NCBI GenBank assembly: GCA_036563805.1
Contig: DATCLS010000060.1
Location: forward strand, 1 to 64,000
Length of the DNA stretch: 64,000 nucleotides
Reading direction: 5' to 3'
Source: DATCLS01 sp036563805
Lineage (GTDB): Bacteria; Actinomycetota; Acidimicrobiia; Acidimicrobiales; VFJN01
The notes beneath the pieces were generated by a model. The model saw nothing but the letters and a program-made list of their open reading frames with translations, searched no databases and had not been told where the DNA came from. Made by a program: the position numbers and the translations under genes. The first letter of the stretch is position 1. Each line of letters starts with the position of its first letter. Below, piece after piece: positions 63,287-64,000 of the stretch.

Positions 63287-63807
63287 AGATCATCGCTTGG
63301 CTCGCCGGCATCGGCACGCTCGTGGGCGCGGCCGTCTACATGATCGTGTCGCTCAACCGCTGGGAGTGGAACCGGGCGCTGTTCTTCGGTCTCATCGTGC
63401 TGATCGCCGAGGTCGGCCTGGCCACCGGGCTGGTGCTGCGCCGGCTGGCCCGTCTCGAGTACCGCAACCAGACCGACCCGGCGGTCGCCCGCATCCTGCG
63501 CGAGACCCGGCCGCCGTCGCCCGACCGCTTCGCCTGGCTGCGCCAGTCGCACCAGGGCCTCAACGTGTTCATCACGTTCCTGGTCGGCGGCGGCGTCCTG
63601 CTGTCCGGCATCGCCTGGGTCGTCGACCGGCTGGCAGCCAAGACGTCGTCCCCCGCCGGCGAGCAGGCCCTGATCCGGCAGCTCAGCAACATCAGCTACC
63701 CGTCGGGCGGGCTGCTGGTCGACGACGTCACCGTCCTGGCCCAGGAGGTGCCGGGCGCCGACGACGCCCAGATCCGCCGGCTGCTGCGGCGCGGCGGGAG
63801 CCGGTGA
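63283..63807 (+). CDS. Three-helix membrane protein of unknown function
   Basis: 174 residues, GTG start overlapping the previous stop by 4 nt, so translation is probably coupled to the dikinase-like protein. Helices lie near residues 3-23, 30-52 and 93-115 (FITFLVGGGVLLSGIAWVVD). Between them is a basic cytoplasmic loop with RILRETRPPSPDRFAWLRQS. The soluble C-terminal part ends in a basic tail. No family recognised. Confidence 0.75.
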   Translation: MKIIAWLAGIGTLVGAAVYMIVSLNRWEWNRALFFGLIVLIAEVGLATGLVLRRLARLEYRNQTDPAVARILRETRPPSPDRFAWLRQSHQGLNVFITFLVGGGVLLSGIAWVVDRLAAKTSSPAGEQALIRQLSNISYPSGGLLVDDVTVLAQEVPGADDAQIRRLLRRGGSR

Positions 63808-63855
63808 GGGGGCGGGGCCGGTGGCCGGTGAGGCGGCGACGGGGCCCGTGAGCCG

Positions 63856-64000
63856 GTGAAGAACCTCAACCTGGGGCGGGTCCTTCTCGGCATCGTCGGC
63901 CTGGCCATCGGCATCGTGGGCGTGATCGCCCTGCGGGAGGCCACCCTGTCGACCCACGAGAAGGTCGACGCCCGCCAGACGGAGCTCGTCGTCTCGGCCC
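63856..64000 (+). CDS. Membrane protein, 3' end outside window
   Basis: At least 48 residues from GTG 63856: KNLNLGRVLLGIVGLAIGIV then GVIALREATLSTHEKVDA, an N-terminal helix followed by a charged soluble part, open to the last base. It follows the three-helix membrane protein by 48 bp and may belong to the same operon. Too little is visible for a family call. Confidence 0.6.
   Translation, partial: MKNLNLGRVLLGIVGLAIGIVGVIALREATLSTHEKVDARQTELVVSA

Overview
The window comes from a very high-GC actinomycete-type chromosome. It shows DUF2510 and DUF222 (13E12) proteins, a TIGR03086/maleylpyruvate-isomerase-type protein, a fused isobutyryl-CoA mutase and many GTG starts. There is also a recurrent promoter form in which a TANNNT hexamer lies only 6-10 nt before the start codon, the arrangement expected for leaderless mRNAs. 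A member of Acidimicrobiia or a related class is my inference from protein flavour; no rRNA gene is present to test it. I see no tRNA, rRNA, CRISPR array, prophage or intact insertion sequence.

Layout. 1-3 kb: the 3' part of a repeat-rich membrane protein, a small membrane protein, a TetR regulator and a cysteine-free HesB-like protein. 3.2-10.2 kb: an acyl-CoA dehydrogenase divergent from a complete five-gene peptide/opine-type ABC importer; the intergenic region carries the same palindrome (GTTACC-N4-GGTAAC) as the TetR gene. 10.2-14.4 kb: a STAND-type regulator with an N-terminal LuxR helix-turn-helix, a divergent basic mini-protein, and a second protein related to the one at the left edge. 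14.5-25.4 kb: housekeeping genes (valS, sulfotransferase, cysS, mscS, lon) and a three-gene overlapping operon (nucleotidyltransferase, BON, metallophosphoesterase). 25.4-29.9 kb: two ferritin-like proteins, beta-carbonic anhydrase with phenylalanine hydroxylase, a mini-lipoprotein and a secreted CAP-domain protein.

30.4-37.2 kb is a branched-chain acyl module: a fused E1 alpha-beta 2-oxoacid dehydrogenase with a histone-H1-like lysine-rich N-terminus, the fused mutase IcmF and a divergent MarR regulator. Together they suggest valine to isobutyryl-CoA to butyryl-CoA. 37.4-42.5 kb holds an unknown protein, a tandem TetR-like protein, a YibE/F membrane protein with a histidine-rich tail, and a decayed stretch with a truncated DUF222 gene and the C-terminal remnant of a zinc alcohol dehydrogenase. 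42.5-51.6 kb is a minus-strand surface-polysaccharide operon: FlaA1/CapD-type dehydratase, Wzz/BY-kinase, PqqD-like, nucleotidyltransferase, DegT aminotransferase, epimerase and UDP-sugar dehydrogenase. All but the first two junctions overlap or nearly overlap.

52-57.9 kb is a mixed set: a lipocalin-like protein, a CGNR regulator with a divergent mini-protein, an SCP2 protein, an Fpg/Nei glycosylase, mdh, an ArsC-like protein, an NTF2-fold protein and a TIGR03086 protein. 58-64 kb is a signalling module: a response regulator fused to a thioredoxin-reductase-like flavoprotein that lacks the CxxC, an overlapping cyclic-nucleotide-domain histidine kinase, an orphan PEP-synthase-like protein, and two membrane proteins, the last cut by the window edge.

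The most interesting observations are the shared TetR operator, the 11-bp-phased repeat array at the STAND regulator, the two families of small or secreted paralogues, the lysine-rich E1, the redox/signalling fusion, and glycine-rich insertions inside several conserved domains.
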